A model generated the notes under the pieces. That model saw only the letters and a program-made list of their open reading frames with translations. It was not told the DNA's origin and ran no database searches. The position numbers and the translations under genes were made by a program. This document shows, piece after piece, positions 4,853 through 6,088 of a stretch of DNA of 6,088 bases. Within the stretch, counting starts at the first letter, position 1; the number at the start of each line of letters is the position of its first letter. Origin of the DNA: CBCPMX01 sp965120355 (GTDB lineage: Bacteria > Bacillota > Clostridia > Oscillospirales > Oscillospiraceae); NCBI GenBank assembly GCA_965120355.1, contig CBCPMX010000171.1, positions 1 to 6,088 on the forward strand, read 5' to 3'.

Positions 4853-5713
4853 ATGAACAAGATCGAGACTGTCAAGCTGAACAACGGAATTGAGATGCCC
4901 CTGGAGGGCTTCGGCGTGTACCAGGTGCCCGACCCCGCTCAGTGTGAGCAGGCGGTGCTGGACGCCATCGCCACTGGCTACCGTCTCATCGACACGGCGG
5001 CGGCCTATATGAACGAGGAGGCCGTGGGCCGCGCCATCGCCAAGTGCGGCGTACCCCGGGAGGAGCTGTTCATCACCACCAAGCTGTGGGTACAGGACGC
5101 CAGCTACGAGGGGGCCAAACACGCCATTGAGACCTCGATGAAGAAGCTGGGACTGGACTATATCGACCTGTATCTGATCCATCAGCCCATGGGCGACTAC
5201 ATCGGCGCCTACCGGGCCATGGAGGAGGCATACAAAGAGGGTAAGCTGCGGGCCATCGGCGTGTGCAACTGCTATCCTCAGATTCTGGCGGACATCTGCG
5301 AGACCGTGGAGATCACCCCCGCCGTCAACCAGGTGGAGCTCCACCCCTTCTTCCAGCAGGAGAACGCCCTGGCCCTCATGCAGGAGTACGGCGTCCAGCC
5401 CGAGGCCTGGGGCTCCTTTGCCGAGGGCAACCACGGCATCTTTACCCATCCCGTGCTGACCAAGATCGGGGAGAAGTACGGCAAGAGCGCTGCCCAGGTG
5501 GCCCTGCGGTGGAACGTGCAGCGGGGCGTCACTGTCATCCCCAAGTCCGTCCACAAGGAGCGCATGGAGCAGAACCTGACCATCTGGGATTTCCGGCTCA
5601 GTGACGAGGACATGGCGGAGATTTCCAAGCTGGACATCGGTCACAGCGAAATCGTAAACCACAGCGACCCCAAGTTTGTCCAGATGCTCCACCAGCTGAA
5701 GGTTCACGCATAA
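4853..5713 (+). CDS. Aldo/keto reductase, second of a tandem pair
   Basis: A 286-residue NADPH-type aldo/keto reductase, clearly paralogous to the gene before it and alignable without gaps over nearly its whole length after a 3-residue offset. The tetrad is complete: Asp47 and Tyr52 in LIDTAAAYMNEE, Lys77 in ITTKLWV, His110 in LYLIHQP. The cofactor phosphate region IPKSVHKERMEQN is near the C-terminal third. The usual GVSNF of the nicotinamide pocket reads GVCNCYP here, with Cys138 and Cys140 around the conserved Asn139. The start is set by ACAGGAGG, 9 bases before the ATG at 4853. A hairpin at 5732-5768 follows the stop codon by 18 bases. Codon use is strongly GC-ending, more so than in the first paralogue. 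The substrate is unknown; a keto-sugar or small aldehyde is a family-based guess. Confidence 0.94.
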   Translation: MNKIETVKLNNGIEMPLEGFGVYQVPDPAQCEQAVLDAIATGYRLIDTAAAYMNEEAVGRAIAKCGVPREELFITTKLWVQDASYEGAKHAIETSMKKLGLDYIDLYLIHQPMGDYIGAYRAMEEAYKEGKLRAIGVCNCYPQILADICETVEITPAVNQVELHPFFQQENALALMQEYGVQPEAWGSFAEGNHGIFTHPVLTKIGEKYGKSAAQVALRWNVQRGVTVIPKSVHKERMEQNLTIWDFRLSDEDMAEISKLDIGHSEIVNHSDPKFVQMLHQLKVHA

Positions 5714-5731
5714 GCAGGTCCTTTTGAAGCG

Positions 5732-5768
5732 GCAGGCAGGGCCGGGCATCATGCCGGGCTCTGCCTGC
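5732..5768 (+). terminator. GC-rich hairpin ending the reductase operon
   Basis: Bases 5732-5749 pair with 5751-5768 over almost 18 positions, with one G-U pair and one G-G mismatch; the tip probably opens to the 5-base loop ATCAT. The tail AATTCCTTTG is only moderately T-rich. Its place just after the second reductase supports a terminator. Confidence 0.6.
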
Positions 5769-5813
5769 AATTCCTTTGATTATAGCAGTATTAAATTGAA
5801 GGCTCATGGCTTT

Positions 5814-5981
5814 ATGCTGTTCGGCATTGGTTTCATGTTAACCGGCTTAATCATTCTTCCCACTGGACTTCCTGATAATAGATATGCAACAGGTGTAGGA
5901 ATGATAATCGTAGGCATAGGATGTTATTTGTGCGTTTTTGCACATGGAATAGAAAAAGCTTATCGTATTCTTCTCAAATAG
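5814..5981 (+). CDS. Small hydrophobic protein with two likely membrane segments, possibly a fragment
   Basis: I do not recognise the family. From the ATG at 5814 the product is 55 residues. Two hydrophobic stretches are visible, about residues 1-17 (LFGIGFMLTGLIILPTG) and 27-43 (TGVGMIIVGIGCYLCVF), joined by a short polar loop (LPDNRYA). The tail HGIEKAYRILLK is basic, suggesting it faces the cytoplasm. A weak GAAGG lies 11 bases before the ATG. The frame is open upstream into the preceding hairpin (KLKAHGF before the Met), so this may be the 3' end of a longer gene that lost its start. The DNA is much more AT-rich than the reductase genes, consistent with different ancestry. Confidence 0.45.
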   Translation: MLFGIGFMLTGLIILPTGLPDNRYATGVGMIIVGIGCYLCVFAHGIEKAYRILLK

Positions 5982-6088
5982 AAAAAAGAAAAAGGTAAGA
6001 GAAAAATGGGGCTTCTGCACTAAGTGTGGGTAGAAAAGAGGGGTTTACCTGCCCGGAAGCCTTGGTTTTACAGAGGAACAGGTCAGCA

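Noticed and set aside
4808..5770. 320-residue minus-strand ORF opposite the second reductase
   Set aside because: It is antisense to a complete aldo/keto reductase with all catalytic residues; long antisense frames are expected in GC-ending genes.
6001..6061. Hairpin GGCTTC...GAAGCC near the window end
   Set aside because: Only 6 bp with a 40-base loop; expected by chance.

Overview
The window looks like a chromosomal segment of a high-GC gut Firmicute of class Clostridia, plausibly Oscillospiraceae (Flavonifractor/Lawsonibacter-like). This is inferred from GC-rich third codon positions in the main genes, strong AGGAGG-type ribosome binding sites, -35/-10 promoters with 17-nt spacing, tRNA genes with encoded CCA, and gene content. 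No species call can be made from the sequence alone.

Layout: (1) 1-960, the C-terminal part of threonyl-tRNA synthetase (thrS), its 5' half lying outside the window. (2) A strong hairpin at 977-1008 shared with a convergent GNAT acetyltransferase gene (1654-1010, minus). (3) A roughly 1-kb intergenic stretch with two tRNA genes, tRNA-Ser(CGA) at 1975-2063 and tRNA-Leu(CAA) at 2232-2318, each with its own recognisable promoter and a terminator-like hairpin. (4) 2319-2680, a gene-free segment crowded with overlapping inverted repeats. (5) 2727-2990, a short coding-like ORF, probably a remnant, that runs into the 3' end of the next gene. (6) A LysR-type regulator (3766-2927, minus) divergent from two tandem paralogous aldo/keto reductase genes (3934-4785 and 4853-5713). 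(7) A hairpin, then an AT-rich tail with a small hydrophobic ORF (5814-5981) and about 100 bases I cannot assign.

How it fits together: thrS, the tRNAs and the GNAT enzyme belong to translation or general metabolism and look independently transcribed. The LysR gene and the two reductases form a classic divergent regulator/target arrangement. The LysR promoter has a perfect palindrome filling most of its -35/-10 spacer, and a loosely repeated CATAAT-type motif lies in the shared intergenic region, so the regulator probably controls itself and the reductases. The reductases keep the full Asp-Tyr-Lys-His tetrad and probably reduce small carbonyl or keto-sugar substrates with NADPH; the substrate cannot be read from sequence.

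I found no CRISPR array, transposase, integrase, toxin-antitoxin pair or defence system, and no clear evidence of a new biological system. The most unexplained parts are the hairpin-rich stretch after tRNA-Leu, the orphan ORF before the LysR gene, and the putative operator array between the LysR and reductase genes.
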